Source: Protaetiibacter intestinalis
Lineage (GTDB): Bacteria; Actinomycetota; Actinomycetes; Actinomycetales; Microbacteriaceae
Reading direction: 5' to 3'
Assembly: GCF_003627075.1 (NCBI RefSeq)
Contig: NZ_CP032630.1
Coordinates: 2,666,001-2,730,000 of the forward strand
Length of the DNA: 64,000 bases
Part shown: positions 37,836 through 48,659 of the stretch, piece by piece
How positions within the stretch are numbered: position 1 is the first letter of the stretch
How the letters are laid out: the number at the start of each line of letters is the position of its first letter
Position numbers and translations under genes: made by a program
Notes under the pieces: model-generated
Told to the model about the DNA's origin: nothing
Databases searched by the model: none
The model's input: the letters and a program-made list of their open reading frames with translations, nothing else

Positions 37836-38543
37836 TCAGTGCCCCATTCCGAGGCCGCCGTCGACGGGGATCACGGCGCCGGAGATGTAGCCGGCGTCGT
37901 CGGACGCCAGCCAGGCGATGACGCGCGCCACCTCGACCGGTGACGCGAAGCGGCCGGCGGGGATCTGCGAGAGGTACTGCTTCTGCTGCTCCTCCGGCAG
38001 TTCGGCCGTCATGTCGGTCTCGATGAAGCCGGGGGCGACGACGTTGGCCGTGATGCCGCGGGAACCGAGCTCGCGGGTGAGCGATCGCGCGATCCCCACG
38101 AGCCCCGCCTTCGAGGCGGCGTAGTTCACCTGCCCCGCGCTGCCGAGGAGGCCCACGACGCTCGAGACGAGGATGACGCGCCCGAACCGCGCCTTGAGCA
38201 TGCCCTTCGAGGCGCGCTTGACGACGCGGAACGCGCCCGAGAGGTTCGTGTCGATCACCTGGGTGAAGTCGTCGTCGCTCATCCGCAGCAGCAGCGTGTC
38301 GCGGGTGATCCCCGCGTTCGCGACCACGACCTCCACGGGGCCGAGCTTCTCCTCCACCTCGGTGAAGGCGGCGTCGAGCGACGCGGCGTCGGTGACGTCT
38401 GCGCGCACCGTGAGCGCGCCCTCCGGTCCCTCCCCCGAGCGTGCCGTGACGGCGACGCGGTGACCCTGGGCGAGGAACTCGGAGGCGATCGCGAAACCGA
38501 TGCCGCGGTTGCCTCCGGTGACGAGGACGGTGCGAGAAGTCAT
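37836..38543 (-). CDS. fabG: 3-oxoacyl-[acyl-carrier-protein] reductase FabG
   Basis: A classical short-chain dehydrogenase of 235 residues. The NADP-binding motif is TGGNRGIG near residue 10, the catalytic Ser is in VSSVVGLLG, and Tyr/Lys are in YAASKAG. It resembles mycobacterial FabG1/MabA in ending (ISGAVIPVDGGLGMGH) and likely reduces beta-ketoacyl-ACP in fatty-acid elongation. No enoyl reductase gene follows; the next gene on this strand is the ABC-F region's opposite side. TAGGCT (38552-38557, minus strand) lies 8 nt before the ATG. Confidence 0.9.
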   Translation of the reverse strand: MTSRTVLVTGGNRGIGFAIASEFLAQGHRVAVTARSGEGPEGALTVRADVTDAASLDAAFTEVEEKLGPVEVVVANAGITRDTLLLRMSDDDFTQVIDTNLSGAFRVVKRASKGMLKARFGRVILVSSVVGLLGSAGQVNYAASKAGLVGIARSLTRELGSRGITANVVAPGFIETDMTAELPEEQQKQYLSQIPAGRFASPVEVARVIAWLASDDAGYISGAVIPVDGGLGMGH

Positions 38544-38583
38544 GGTTCAGGAGCCTACCGGCGCACGCGCGTACCCTGGAGGC

Positions 38584-38862
38584 ATCGCCAGTCGCACGCA
38601 TCCCCACACCGTCACCGAGCTCCCCCTCGCGCCCGAGCTCGAGCGGCGATCGCGCATGATCAAGTACACGGTCGCGATGTCCATCCGCGTCGTGTGCATC
38701 GCGCTCTGCCTCGTCGTGCCGGGGTGGTGGGCGCTGCTGCCGGCCGCGGGGGCCATCTTCCTGCCGTACTTCGCCGTCGTCGTCGCCAACAACGTGCGCA
38801 CCGGTCGGGGCACCGTGCAGCGTCCGGGCGCCATCGTCCCGCGCCGGGAGGACGAGCGGTGA
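38584..38862 (+). CDS. DUF3099 membrane protein with probable ATC start
   Basis: A small actinobacterial membrane protein of about 92 residues carrying DUF3099: RSRMIKYTVAMSIRVVCIALCLVV, then two hydrophobic helices, and a basic C-terminus. Function unknown. No ATG, GTG or TTG lies at a plausible N-terminus. Instead TACCCT (38572-38577) is followed after 6 nt by ATC (38584), the same geometry as the leaderless starts elsewhere in the window. The first in-frame ATG downstream (38656) would cut the conserved RSR segment; the one upstream (38542) lies ahead of the promoter. Its stop overlaps the next gene. Confidence 0.75.
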   Translation: MASRTHPHTVTELPLAPELERRSRMIKYTVAMSIRVVCIALCLVVPGWWALLPAAGAIFLPYFAVVVANNVRTGRGTVQRPGAIVPRREDER

Positions 38863-39092
38863 TCGGGTTCGGCGACCCGGGGATGCGCTGCTCCGCCGCG
38901 GGCTGCACCGCGGACGCGACGACGCGGGTGAACTGGCGCAACCCCCGGATCCACGGTCCGGAGCGCGTGAAGGTGTGGCTCGCCTGCGACGCGCACCGCG
39001 CGAGGCTCGCCGACTACCTCGCGACGCGCGGCTTCCCTGTGCAGACCACCGCCCTCGACGAGGAGCTCGACCGGGTTCCGGATCGCGCATGA
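38859..39092 (+). CDS. Small cysteine-containing protein, function unknown
   Basis: A 77-residue protein starting at a GTG that overlaps the DUF3099 stop (GTGA). It has CSAAGC near residue 10 and ACDAH near residue 43, a spacing that could form a small metal site with the neighbouring histidine. The segment TTRVNWRNPRIHGPERVKVWLACDAHR is the conserved part in Microbacteriaceae homologues, which are often mislabelled in databases. Its stop overlaps the SURF1 start, so DUF3099, this gene and SURF1 form one tightly coupled operon. I do not assign a function. Confidence 0.8.
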   Translation: MIGFGDPGMRCSAAGCTADATTRVNWRNPRIHGPERVKVWLACDAHRARLADYLATRGFPVQTTALDEELDRVPDRA

Positions 39093-39939
39093 GCACCGCA
39101 TCCGAGAGCCGTCACGCCCCCGTGACGGGCTGGCGCCGCTGGGGTGCGTACCTCGCGCTCACGGTCGTGTTCGCCCTCGCCTGCGGGCTGCTGTCGTGGT
39201 GGCAGTGGGCCCGGCGCGCCGAGACGGTGGCCGAGATCCAGCGCGTGGAACGCAACTTCGACGCCGATCCGCGACCGCTCGCCGAGGTGCTGCCGGAACT
39301 CGACGCCTGGGACCCGGAGGACGAGTGGACTCCCGTGCTGCTCGAGGGCGAGTATCTCGCGGGCGACCAACTGCTCGTGCGCAACCGGGTGCGCGGCGGC
39401 AGCCCCGGCTTCGAGCAGCTCGTGCCCTTCCGGCTCGACGACGGCGCCGTGGTGATCGTGGATCGCGGCTGGCTGCCCGTGGGCGACTCCGCGGATGCGA
39501 CACCCGACCACATCCCGCAGCCACAGGAGGGCGAGGTCACGGTGGTCGCGCGGCTGCGGCCCGCCGAACCCGCGCTGCCCGGACGCACCGCGCCGGCCGG
39601 GCAGATCCCGTCGATCGACGTCGCCGGCATCGTGGAGGCGCTCGGCGTCGACGGCTTCACGGGCGCCTACGGGGTGCTCGCGAGCGAGGATCCCGCGGTC
39701 GACGACATGCCGTATCCGGCGGTGCGCCCCGAGGAGGACGAGGGTCCGCACCTGTCCTACGCCCTGCAGTGGATCGCCTTCGGCGTGCTCGCCTTCATCG
39801 GCCTGTTCTGGGCGTGGCGTCGCGAGAGGCGGATCGCCGCGCTGCCGGCCGAGGAGCAGGCCGCCGCCCGGGCCCCGCGCCGCCGGCACGACGACGCCGA
39901 CGCCGACGCCGAGGACGCCATCCTCGACGCCCGCTCGCC

Positions 39940-39943
<4 letters not shown>
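39089..39943 (+). CDS. SURF1 family cytochrome oxidase assembly protein
   Basis: A 284-residue membrane protein with a transmembrane helix at each end (about residues 17-38 and 225-245) and an outer domain between, the SURF1 layout. Conserved parts are LLSWWQWARRAE, GEYLAGDQLLVRNR and VIVDRGWLPVG near the middle, and SYALQWIAFGVLAF at the C-terminal helix. SURF1 proteins help insert haem into cytochrome c oxidase. It ends in an acidic DADADAED tail. Its stop shares CTAG with the oppositely oriented ABC-F gene. This fits with the haem A genes five to nine kilobases downstream. Confidence 0.88.
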
Positions 39944-41538
<1,595 letters not shown>

Positions 41539-41656
41539 AGCAAGGGTCCGTTTCTTCGGGAGGATGGGGACAAACGGCTCGAGTGAGCCAGCCCGCTAGT
41601 CTAACCGGAGGGCCTGAGCGCCCATTCCCCGTGACGGCCACACCACGAAGGACCTC

Positions 41657-42271
41657 ATGACCGCCATCTCCCCCGCCCCCCGTCTCGTCCTCGCCGACCG
41701 TGTGCTGCCGCGCGGCATCGTCACCGACATCGCGCTCGTCGCCGGTGGCGCGCTCTTCACGGCGCTGCTCGCCCAGGTGACGATCCCGCTCTGGCCCGTG
41801 CCGATCACCGGTCAGACCCTCGCGGTGCTGCTCGTCGGCGCCACGCTCGGAAGCGTCCGCGGCGGAGCGGCCCTGCTGCTCTACGCGCTCCTCGGGTTCG
41901 CGGGTCTGCCGTTCTACGCCCCGCAGGACGACGGCAGCCACCTGACGGGGCTCGCCGCCCTTGCGGCCCCCAGCTTCGGCTACATCCTCGGCTTCATCCC
42001 GGCGGCCGCGCTCGTCGGCTGGCTCTCGGAGCGCACCTGGGACCGCAAGTTCTTCAAGGCGCTCGCGACGTTCGTCGGCGGATCGCTCGTCGTGTTCGCC
42101 ATCGGCCTGCCCTGGCTCGCGGTCGTCACCGGCGCCACGCTGCAGCAGACCTTCGAGTGGGGCCTCTACCCGTTCATCATCGGCGGCGTGATCAAGGCCG
42201 TGATCGCGGCACTCCTGCTTCCCGCCGCGTGGTGGGGTGCGAACCGACTCGCCGAGCGCCGCGACGCCTAG
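41657..42271 (+). CDS. bioY: Biotin transporter BioY
   Basis: The substrate-binding S component of an ECF-type biotin transporter, 204 residues with about six hydrophobic helices. Family hallmarks include FTALLAQVTIPLWPVPITGQTLAVLLVGA and the glycine-rich LLLYALLGFAGLPFY. No EcfA/EcfT (BioM/BioN) genes adjoin, so it works alone or with distant subunits. An AAGGA site precedes the ATG, and TAGTCT (41597-41602) may be its -10 box. No recognised BioQ operator could be seen. A strong terminator follows. Confidence 0.92.
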   Translation: MTAISPAPRLVLADRVLPRGIVTDIALVAGGALFTALLAQVTIPLWPVPITGQTLAVLLVGATLGSVRGGAALLLYALLGFAGLPFYAPQDDGSHLTGLAALAAPSFGYILGFIPAAALVGWLSERTWDRKFFKALATFVGGSLVVFAIGLPWLAVVTGATLQQTFEWGLYPFIIGGVIKAVIAALLLPAAWWGANRLAERRDA

Positions 42272-42285
42272 GCTCCACCATCGAC

Positions 42286-42313
42286 GAAGGCCCACGGGGA
42301 CCCGTGGGCCTTC
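42286..42313. terminator. Bidirectional terminator between bioY and sufT
   Basis: A perfect 13-bp stem (GAAGGCCCACGGG and complement) with a GA turn, followed by TCGTCGTGT, lies 14 nt after the bioY stop and 15 nt from the sufT stop on the other strand. Confidence 0.9.
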
Positions 42314-42328
42314 GTCGTGTGGTCGGTG

Positions 42329-42658
42329 TCAGATCGAGAAGCCGATAGCGCGCATCATGTCGCGGCCGTCGTCGGTGATCCGCTCGGGACCCCACGGCGG
42401 CATCCATACCCAGTTGATGCGGAAGCGCTCGACGATGCCGTCGAGCGACTGCGACACCTGCTCCTCGATGACGTCGGTGAGCGGGCAGCCGGCCGAGGTG
42501 AGCGTCATCGAGATGATGAGGGCGTCGTTCTCGTCGTCCCAGGCGAGGTCGTAGACGAGGCCGAGGTCGACGATGTTGACCCCGAGCTCGGGGTCGATGA
42601 CGTCCTTCAGCCCCTCCTCGACCTGGTCGAAGAGCGCGGGTTCGAGCGACGTGGGCAT
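42329..42658 (-). CDS. sufT: SufT-type metal-sulfur cluster assembly factor (DUF59/MIP18)
   Basis: A 109-residue DUF59 protein that helps mature iron-sulfur clusters. Motifs are VIDPELGVNIVDLGLVYD near residue 20 and TLTSAGCPLTDVIEEQV with the reactive Cys. It is the last gene of the suf operon, 27 nt after sufC, as in many actinobacteria. The usual sufS and sufU genes are not between them. The C-terminal WVWMPPWGPERITDDGRDMMRAIGF is the family end. Confidence 0.93.
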   Translation of the reverse strand: MPTSLEPALFDQVEEGLKDVIDPELGVNIVDLGLVYDLAWDDENDALIISMTLTSAGCPLTDVIEEQVSQSLDGIVERFRINWVWMPPWGPERITDDGRDMMRAIGFSI

Positions 42659-42685
42659 GCGTCTAGGCTACGCGGGTCGCCCGGC

Positions 42686-43444
<759 letters not shown>

Positions 43445-43455
43445 GATGTGGCCTT

Positions 43456-43782
43456 TCAGACCGCGAGCCGCACGGCCGGGTCGATGTACACGTCGCCGTC
43501 GATGATCTCGACCGCGAAGACGGGGACCGGCTCGTAGGCCGGGAGGTTCAGGGGCTTGCCGGTGGCGAACGAGAACTTCGACCCGTGCGCCCAGCACTCG
43601 AGGCCGTCGTCCTCCACGAAACCCTCGGAGAGCGAGATGTCGCCGTGGGTGCAGGTGTCGCCGATGGCGTGCACCTCGCCCGCGGAGTCCCGCACGACGG
43701 CGATCGCGACACCGTCCAGGACGACGCGACGCGCGGTCGCGGGTGAGAGCTCCTCGACGCCGCACACCTTCTGAGCGCTCAT
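43456..43782 (-). CDS. Rieske [2Fe-2S] ferredoxin-like protein
   Basis: A 108-residue Rieske-type protein of the small non-haem-oxygenase-ferredoxin class. The cluster ligands are C44-T-H46 and C63-W-A-H66. It is inserted between sufD and sufC and overlaps the sufD stop by four bases (ATGA), so it belongs to the operon. This arrangement is found in Micrococcales. It may carry electrons for cluster assembly, but no experimental role is known to me. No oxygenase gene is nearby, which argues against the database name. Confidence 0.93.
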   Translation of the reverse strand: MSAQKVCGVEELSPATARRVVLDGVAIAVVRDSAGEVHAIGDTCTHGDISLSEGFVEDDGLECWAHGSKFSFATGKPLNLPAYEPVPVFAVEIIDGDVYIDPAVRLAV

Positions 43783-44948
43783 CGGGCCGCCTGCAGTTCC
43801 GCCTCGAGGGCCTCGTGCAGGCGCGCCTCGAGCACCGGCTCGCCGATCTTCTGGACGATCTCGCTGAGGAAGCCCAGCACGACGAGGCGACGGGCCTCGT
43901 CCTCGGGGATGCCGCGCGCCTGCAGGTAGAACAGCTGCTCGTCGTCGAAGCGACCGGTCGCGGAGGCGTGCCCGGCGCCCTCGATGTCGCCCGTCTCGAT
44001 CTCGAGGTTCGGGATCGAATCGGCGCGGGTGCCGTCGGAGAGCACGAGGTTGCGGTTCTGCTCGTAGGTGTCGGTGCCGGTCGCGTCGCGGCCGATGAGC
44101 ACGTCGCCGATCCAGACGGTGTGCGCGCCCTCGCCGTTCAGCGCGCCCTTGTAGGTGACCCGGCTGCGGGTGTGCGGGGCGTCGTGGTGCACGTAGACCT
44201 GCTGCTCGAGGTGCTGGCCGGCATCCGCGAAGTAGACGCCGTACAGCTCGGCCTCCGCGCCCTCCTCGGCGAGGTGGGCGGAGGGGTTGACCCGCACGAC
44301 GGAGCCGCCGAGCGACACGATGATGTGGGTGAGGGTCGCGCCGTGCCCGATGCGGGCGAACTGGCTCGCGAGGTGCAGCGCGGTGTCGTCCCACTCCTGC
44401 ACCGAGACCACCGTGATGTTCGCGTCGGCCTCGAGCACGATCTCGAGGTTCTCGGTGAGCCGCGCGTCACCCTGGCTGTCGAGCACGATGAGCCCGGTGG
44501 CACCCGCGGCGGCCGTGATGAGCGTGTGCGCGGCGCGCGGCGCATCCCCGAGGCCGGTGCGGGTCACGGTGAGCGTCTCGGCCTCACCGTCCAGACGGAT
44601 GTGCAGGGCCTTCTCGAAGCTCGTCCAGGCGTTCGCGGCAGCGCGGTCCTCGGGGGTGCCGGCGGTGCCGACGAGCTCGTGGCTGCGGTCGACCCACTCG
44701 ACGGTGGTGCCCGCCGCCTCCGGGTACAGGACCGCGTAGGGCGAGCCGTCGAGTTCACCGTCGATGAGACCGCGGAGCCGGTCGACGGGGCTGAACTTCC
44801 AGATCGCCTCGCGACCGGTGACCTCGGGGAACTCGTCGTGCGCGGTCGAGGCGAAGCGCTCCGAACGGGTCTGGACGGGCGCGGTCGCCCACCCTCCGTG
44901 CGAGTGCTCCGTCAGGCCGTGCTGTTCAGTCTGAACGGGGGTGCTCAC
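43779..44948 (-). CDS. sufD: Fe-S cluster assembly protein SufD
   Basis: SufD partners SufB and SufC in the iron-sulfur scaffold complex. The 389-residue protein has the beta-helical core (VHHDAPHTRSRVTYKGALNGEG) and the conserved C-terminal sequence GHASATGRFDDEQLFYLQARGIPEDEARR, followed by helices that bind SufC. The GTG start immediately follows the sufB stop codon. Both neighbours and motifs are unambiguous. Confidence 0.95.
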   Translation of the reverse strand: MSTPVQTEQHGLTEHSHGGWATAPVQTRSERFASTAHDEFPEVTGREAIWKFSPVDRLRGLIDGELDGSPYAVLYPEAAGTTVEWVDRSHELVGTAGTPEDRAAANAWTSFEKALHIRLDGEAETLTVTRTGLGDAPRAAHTLITAAAGATGLIVLDSQGDARLTENLEIVLEADANITVVSVQEWDDTALHLASQFARIGHGATLTHIIVSLGGSVVRVNPSAHLAEEGAEAELYGVYFADAGQHLEQQVYVHHDAPHTRSRVTYKGALNGEGAHTVWIGDVLIGRDATGTDTYEQNRNLVLSDGTRADSIPNLEIETGDIEGAGHASATGRFDDEQLFYLQARGIPEDEARRLVVLGFLSEIVQKIGEPVLEARLHEALEAELQAAR

Positions 44949-46367
44949 TTAGCCGACGCTGCCTTCCATGCTCATCTCGATGAGCTTGTTGAGTTCGAGT
45001 GCGTACTCCATCGGCAGCTCGCGCGCGATGGGCTCGATGAACCCACGCACGATCATCGCCATCGCCTCGTCCTCGGGCATGCCGCGGGACTGCAGGTAGA
45101 ACAGCTGCTCCTCGGAGACGCGCGAGACGGTCGCCTCGTGGCCGAGCTGCACGTCGTCGACACGGATGTCGATCGCCGGGTAGGTGTCGGAGCGCGAGAT
45201 CGTGTCGACGAGCAGCGCATCGCAGCGCACCGTGTTGGCGGCGTGGTGCGCGTTGGCATCCACCCGCACCTCACCGCGGTAACCCGCGCGGCCGCCGCCA
45301 CGGGCGATCGACTTCGAGACGATGGAGCTCGTGGTGTACGGCGCCATGTGGATCATCTTGGCGCCGGCGTCCTGGTGCTGGCCGGGGCCCGCGAAGGCGA
45401 CCGACAGGGTCTCGCCCTTGGCGTGCTCCCCCACGAGGAAGATCGAGGGGTACTTCATCGTCACCTTGGAGCCGATGTTGCCGTCGATCCACTCCATCGT
45501 GGCGCCCTCGTGGGCGATCGCGCGCTTGGTGACCAGGTTGTAGACGTTGTTCGACCAGTTCTGGATCGTCGTGTACCGCACGCGGGCGTTCTTCTTGACG
45601 ATGATCTCGACAACGGCCGAGTGCAGCGAGTCCGACTTGTAGATCGGCGCCGTGCAGCCCTCGATGTAGTGCACGTACGAGCCCTCGTCGGCGATGATGA
45701 GCGTCCGCTCGAACTGGCCCATGTTCTCGGTGTTGATGCGGAAGTAGGCCTGCAGCGGGATCTCGACGTGCACGCCCTTCGGCACGTACACGAACGAACC
45801 GCCCGACCAGACGGCCGTGTTGAGCGCCGCGAACTTGTTGTCGCCCGAGGGGATGACGGTGCCGAAGTACTCCTGGAAGATCTCCGGGTGCTCCTTGAGC
45901 GCCGTGTCGGTGTCGAGGAAGATGACGCCCTGCGCCTCGAGGTCCTCGCGGATCTGGTGGTAGACCACCTCGGACTCGTACTGGGCGGCGACGCCCGCGA
46001 CGAGGCGCTGACGCTCCGCCTCCGGGATGCCGAGCTTCTCGTAGGTGTTCTTGATGTCCTCCGGAAGCTCCTCCCAGCTCTGGGCCTGCTTCTCGGTGGA
46101 GCGCACGAAGTACTTGATGTTGTCGAAGTCGATGCCCGTGAGGTCGGCGCCCCAGGTGGGCATGGGCTTCATGCCGAAGATCTTGAGAGCCTTGAGACGG
46201 TTCTGCAGCATCCACTCGGGCTCGTCCTTGAGGCGGGAGATGTCGGCGACGACCTCCTCGTTGAGCCCGCGTCGGGCGGAGGCGCCTGCCGCGTCGGAGT
46301 CCGACCAGCCGAATTCGTACTGGCCGAGGCTCGAGAGTTCCGGACGGTCGATGAGCACGTCTGACAT
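44949..46367 (-). CDS. sufB: Fe-S cluster assembly protein SufB
   Basis: The main scaffold subunit on which iron-sulfur clusters are built, 472 residues. Recognisable regions include [21 protein letters not shown], the long beta-helix with [27 protein letters not shown] and [17 protein letters not shown], and the C-terminal [16 protein letters not shown]. It lacks an intein, which mycobacterial SufB often has. An AGAGAGG site precedes the ATG. No sufR-type repressor gene lies upstream; ctaA does. Confidence 0.97.
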   Translation of the reverse strand: MSDVLIDRPELSSLGQYEFGWSDSDAAGASARRGLNEEVVADISRLKDEPEWMLQNRLKALKIFGMKPMPTWGADLTGIDFDNIKYFVRSTEKQAQSWEELPEDIKNTYEKLGIPEAERQRLVAGVAAQYESEVVYHQIREDLEAQGVIFLDTDTALKEHPEIFQEYFGTVIPSGDNKFAALNTAVWSGGSFVYVPKGVHVEIPLQAYFRINTENMGQFERTLIIADEGSYVHYIEGCTAPIYKSDSLHSAVVEIIVKKNARVRYTTIQNWSNNVYNLVTKRAIAHEGATMEWIDGNIGSKVTMKYPSIFLVGEHAKGETLSVAFAGPGQHQDAGAKMIHMAPYTTSSIVSKSIARGGGRAGYRGEVRVDANAHHAANTVRCDALLVDTISRSDTYPAIDIRVDDVQLGHEATVSRVSEEQLFYLQSRGMPEDEAMAMIVRGFIEPIARELPMEYALELNKLIEMSMEGSVG

Positions 46368-46451
46368 GGGGCTACCTCTCTTCCACCGAAGCGAACCATT
46401 CCGCTCGTGTCGGCATTCCGGGTGGCTGGACGCTCACGCTCCAACCGGTCA

Positions 46452-46457
46452 AGTCTA
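46452..46457 (-). promoter_or_regulatory. Candidate -10 box of the suf operon
   Basis: TAGACT on the minus strand overlaps the ctaA stop codon and would give a leader of about 75-80 nt ahead of sufB. No -35 or repressor palindrome was recognised. Confidence 0.4.
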
Positions 46458-47417
46458 CAGTCCCGCCGGTTCCCTGGCCGGTTCCGGCCGAACCGCGCGT
46501 ACCGCCCAGAGCCGGGGATCGGTGTCGAGCAGCACGCGGAGCGCCCCCACCCAGATGAGCGCGGCGAACACGACGTGCACGATGACGAGCAGTTCGGGCA
46601 GGCCGACGAGCGACTGGGCCACCCCCACCCCGAGCTGCGCGAGCAGCACGAGCAGGAACGTCCCGACGCGGCCGAGGGCGAGGCGACCGCCGTCCTCGCG
46701 TCGCAGCCGGAAGGCGAGCGCCGCGGCGATCCCCAGCACGACCAGCGCGATGACGCCGTGCAGCCACACGACCGCGGTCCAGTCGAACCCCATCCGCGGC
46801 ACGTCGCTCGAGTCACCGGCGTGCGGTCCCGATCCGGTTACGAGGGTGCCGGCCGCGATGAGCACGGCGGTGGCGACGACGAGCGCCCAGGCGAGCGCGC
46901 GCGATCCGGCGGAGGGGCGCGGTCCGTCTCCCCCGCGCCAGCGGGCGCGGTGCCAGGTGAAGGTGGCGCAGGCGAGCAGGGTCATGGCGAGCACGAAATG
47001 CACGGCCACCATCCACGGGTTCAGCTCGAACCACACGGTGAAGCCGCCGGCGACCGCGTTGGCGACGACGAGCCAGAACATCGACCATGCGAGCCGGGTC
47101 ATCGTCCTGTCGCGCGGCTGCTGCAGGCGGGCGGCGATGATCGCCCAGCCGACGGCCGCGATCAGCAGCATGGTGACCATCCGGTTGCCGAACTCGATGG
47201 CGCCGTGGATGCCGAGCTCGGGCGTGGCGACGAGGGAGTCCTCCGTGCAGGTGGGCCAGGTGGGGCAGCCGAGTCCGGATCCCGTGACGCGCACCGTCAC
47301 CCCGCCCAGCACGATGAGCACGGAGGCGACGAGCGCCGCCGTCGTGCCCCAGCGCAGCGCGCGCGGGCCGAGGCTCCAGCGGGCGGCGGCCCAGCCGAGC
47401 GGCGTCGTCAGGCGCAT
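46455..47417 (-). CDS. ctaA: Haem A synthase (CtaA/COX15)
   Basis: Oxidises haem O to haem A for cytochrome c oxidase. The 320-residue membrane protein has about eight helices. Conserved haem-ligand histidine regions are visible: the first helix pair begins GVTVRVTGSGLGCPTWPTC (with the cysteine-bearing outer loop), then IEFGNRMVTMLL, ALHFV-like WMVAVHFVLAM, and C-terminal VWLHGVIALVVL. Its ATG shares a base with the ctaB stop (TGATG). The suf genes follow downstream. Confidence 0.93.
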   Translation of the reverse strand: MRLTTPLGWAAARWSLGPRALRWGTTAALVASVLIVLGGVTVRVTGSGLGCPTWPTCTEDSLVATPELGIHGAIEFGNRMVTMLLIAAVGWAIIAARLQQPRDRTMTRLAWSMFWLVVANAVAGGFTVWFELNPWMVAVHFVLAMTLLACATFTWHRARWRGGDGPRPSAGSRALAWALVVATAVLIAAGTLVTGSGPHAGDSSDVPRMGFDWTAVVWLHGVIALVVLGIAAALAFRLRREDGGRLALGRVGTFLLVLLAQLGVGVAQSLVGLPELLVIVHVVFAALIWVGALRVLLDTDPRLWAVRAVRPEPAREPAGL

Positions 47418-48415
47418 CAGAGCGGGAGGGGGATGAAGACGAGCGGGTCGACGCCGACCGCGATGAAGACGAGGGTCAGGTAGGTGATGCTCGCGTGGAA
47501 CACGCGCATCGGCTTCACCTCGCCCGGACGGATCGCGGCCGCGTAGAGCCGGTGCGACTCGATGAGGAACCAGGCGCCCGACAGCACCGCGATGACCGCG
47601 TAGACGACGCCCATGGGGGCCAGGGGCACGAGCAGCAGCGAGCACGCGACGGTGGCCCACGCGTAGAGCACGACCTGCAGGCCGACAGCCGTGCGGCCGC
47701 GTACCACCGCGAGCATCGGCACGGAGGCCGCCGCGTAGTCCTCGCGGTAGCGCATCGAGAGCGGCCAGTAGTGCGGCGGGGTCCAGAGGAAGACGATCCC
47801 GAAGAGGATGACGGGCGCCCAGTCGAGCGTGCCGGTGACGGCCGCCCAGCCGATCAGCACGGGCATGCAGCCCGCGATGCCGCCCCAGACGATGTTCTGC
47901 GGCGTGCGGCGCTTGAGGATGAGCGTGTAGATCAGCACGTAGAACGCGATCGCGACCGCCGAGAGCACGGCGGCGAGCCAGGTGGTGAACACCCACAGCA
48001 CCGCGATCGAGACGATGCCGGTCACCCACGAGAACACGAGCGCCTCGCGCGGGCTGAGCTCCCCCGTCACGAGCGGACGGTTCTGGGTGCGCTTCATGAG
48101 CTTGTCGATGTCGCGGTCGATGTAGCAGTTGAACGCGTTGGCGCTCCCCGCCGAGAGCGCACCGCCCACGAGCGTCGCGACGACGAGCCCCAGGAAGTGC
48201 AGGTCGAGCTGGCCCTTCGCGGCGAGCACCATGACGGGTGCGGTCGTGACGAGCAGCAGCTCGATGACGCGCGGCTTGGTGAGGGCGACATACGCGAGCG
48301 CCTTGCGCCGGAGGCCGATTCGCCCGGGCGAGGCAACCGCATCCGCCGCCACGGCGTCGACGACCGGCATCTCGGGAGACGCCGGCGCGGGGGCGCTCTG
48401 GGCGGAATGCTGCAT
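47417..48415 (-). CDS. ctaB: Protohaem IX farnesyltransferase (CtaB/CyoE)
   Basis: Adds a farnesyl group to haem B to form haem O, the step before CtaA. A 332-residue polytopic prenyltransferase. The first aspartate-rich motif is [20 protein letters not shown], the second region is [13 protein letters not shown], and the usual [13 protein letters not shown] opens the membrane domain. A 35-residue proline- and alanine-rich N-terminus is not conserved. It is divergent from tkt; TAGACT (minus strand, around 48445-48450) could be its -10 box with a leader of about 25 nt. Confidence 0.95.
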   Translation of the reverse strand: MQHSAQSAPAPASPEMPVVDAVAADAVASPGRIGLRRKALAYVALTKPRVIELLLVTTAPVMVLAAKGQLDLHFLGLVVATLVGGALSAGSANAFNCYIDRDIDKLMKRTQNRPLVTGELSPREALVFSWVTGIVSIAVLWVFTTWLAAVLSAVAIAFYVLIYTLILKRRTPQNIVWGGIAGCMPVLIGWAAVTGTLDWAPVILFGIVFLWTPPHYWPLSMRYREDYAAASVPMLAVVRGRTAVGLQVVLYAWATVACSLLLVPLAPMGVVYAVIAVLSGAWFLIESHRLYAAAIRPGEVKPMRVFHASITYLTLVFIAVGVDPLVFIPLPL

Positions 48416-48659
48416 GGCTCCTCGGATCGGCTCGGCTGAGCCCAGTCTACGTCGCGTCACGGGCGCGTCATCCCGTGACTCGTGCCCGCGAGAGGATGCG
48501 TCTCTCGCTATGCTGGTCGTGCCCGCCGACCGTGCGCGCCTCCCCCATCCTCTGCTGACGATGGCGGCCGTGCGCGGTGCGCCGTCGAAGACCGATTCGG
48601 CGGGTTGACACCACCAGGGGCGCATGATGCTGCCCCGCATCCGAAAGGTCGACATACAC
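48416..48659. other. Divergent promoter region between ctaB and tkt
   Basis: This 244-bp gap is among the longest in the window. It holds a minus-strand TAGACT near the ctaB side and a plus-strand TATGCT (48509-48514) that could be a -10 box for tkt, giving a leader of about 140 nt. TTGACA at 48605-48610 has no good -10 partner. A weak AAAGG site lies 11 nt before the tkt GTG. No repeat or riboswitch was recognised. Confidence 0.5.

Noticed and set aside
38542..38583. ATG at 38542 as the DUF3099 start
   Set aside because: It lies upstream of the likely -10 box (38572-38577), overlaps the fabG start, and adds residues unlike the family.
48605..48633. TTGACA at 48605 as the tkt -35 box
   Set aside because: No acceptable -10 at 16-18 nt; the better -10 candidate (TATGCT at 48509) is upstream of it.
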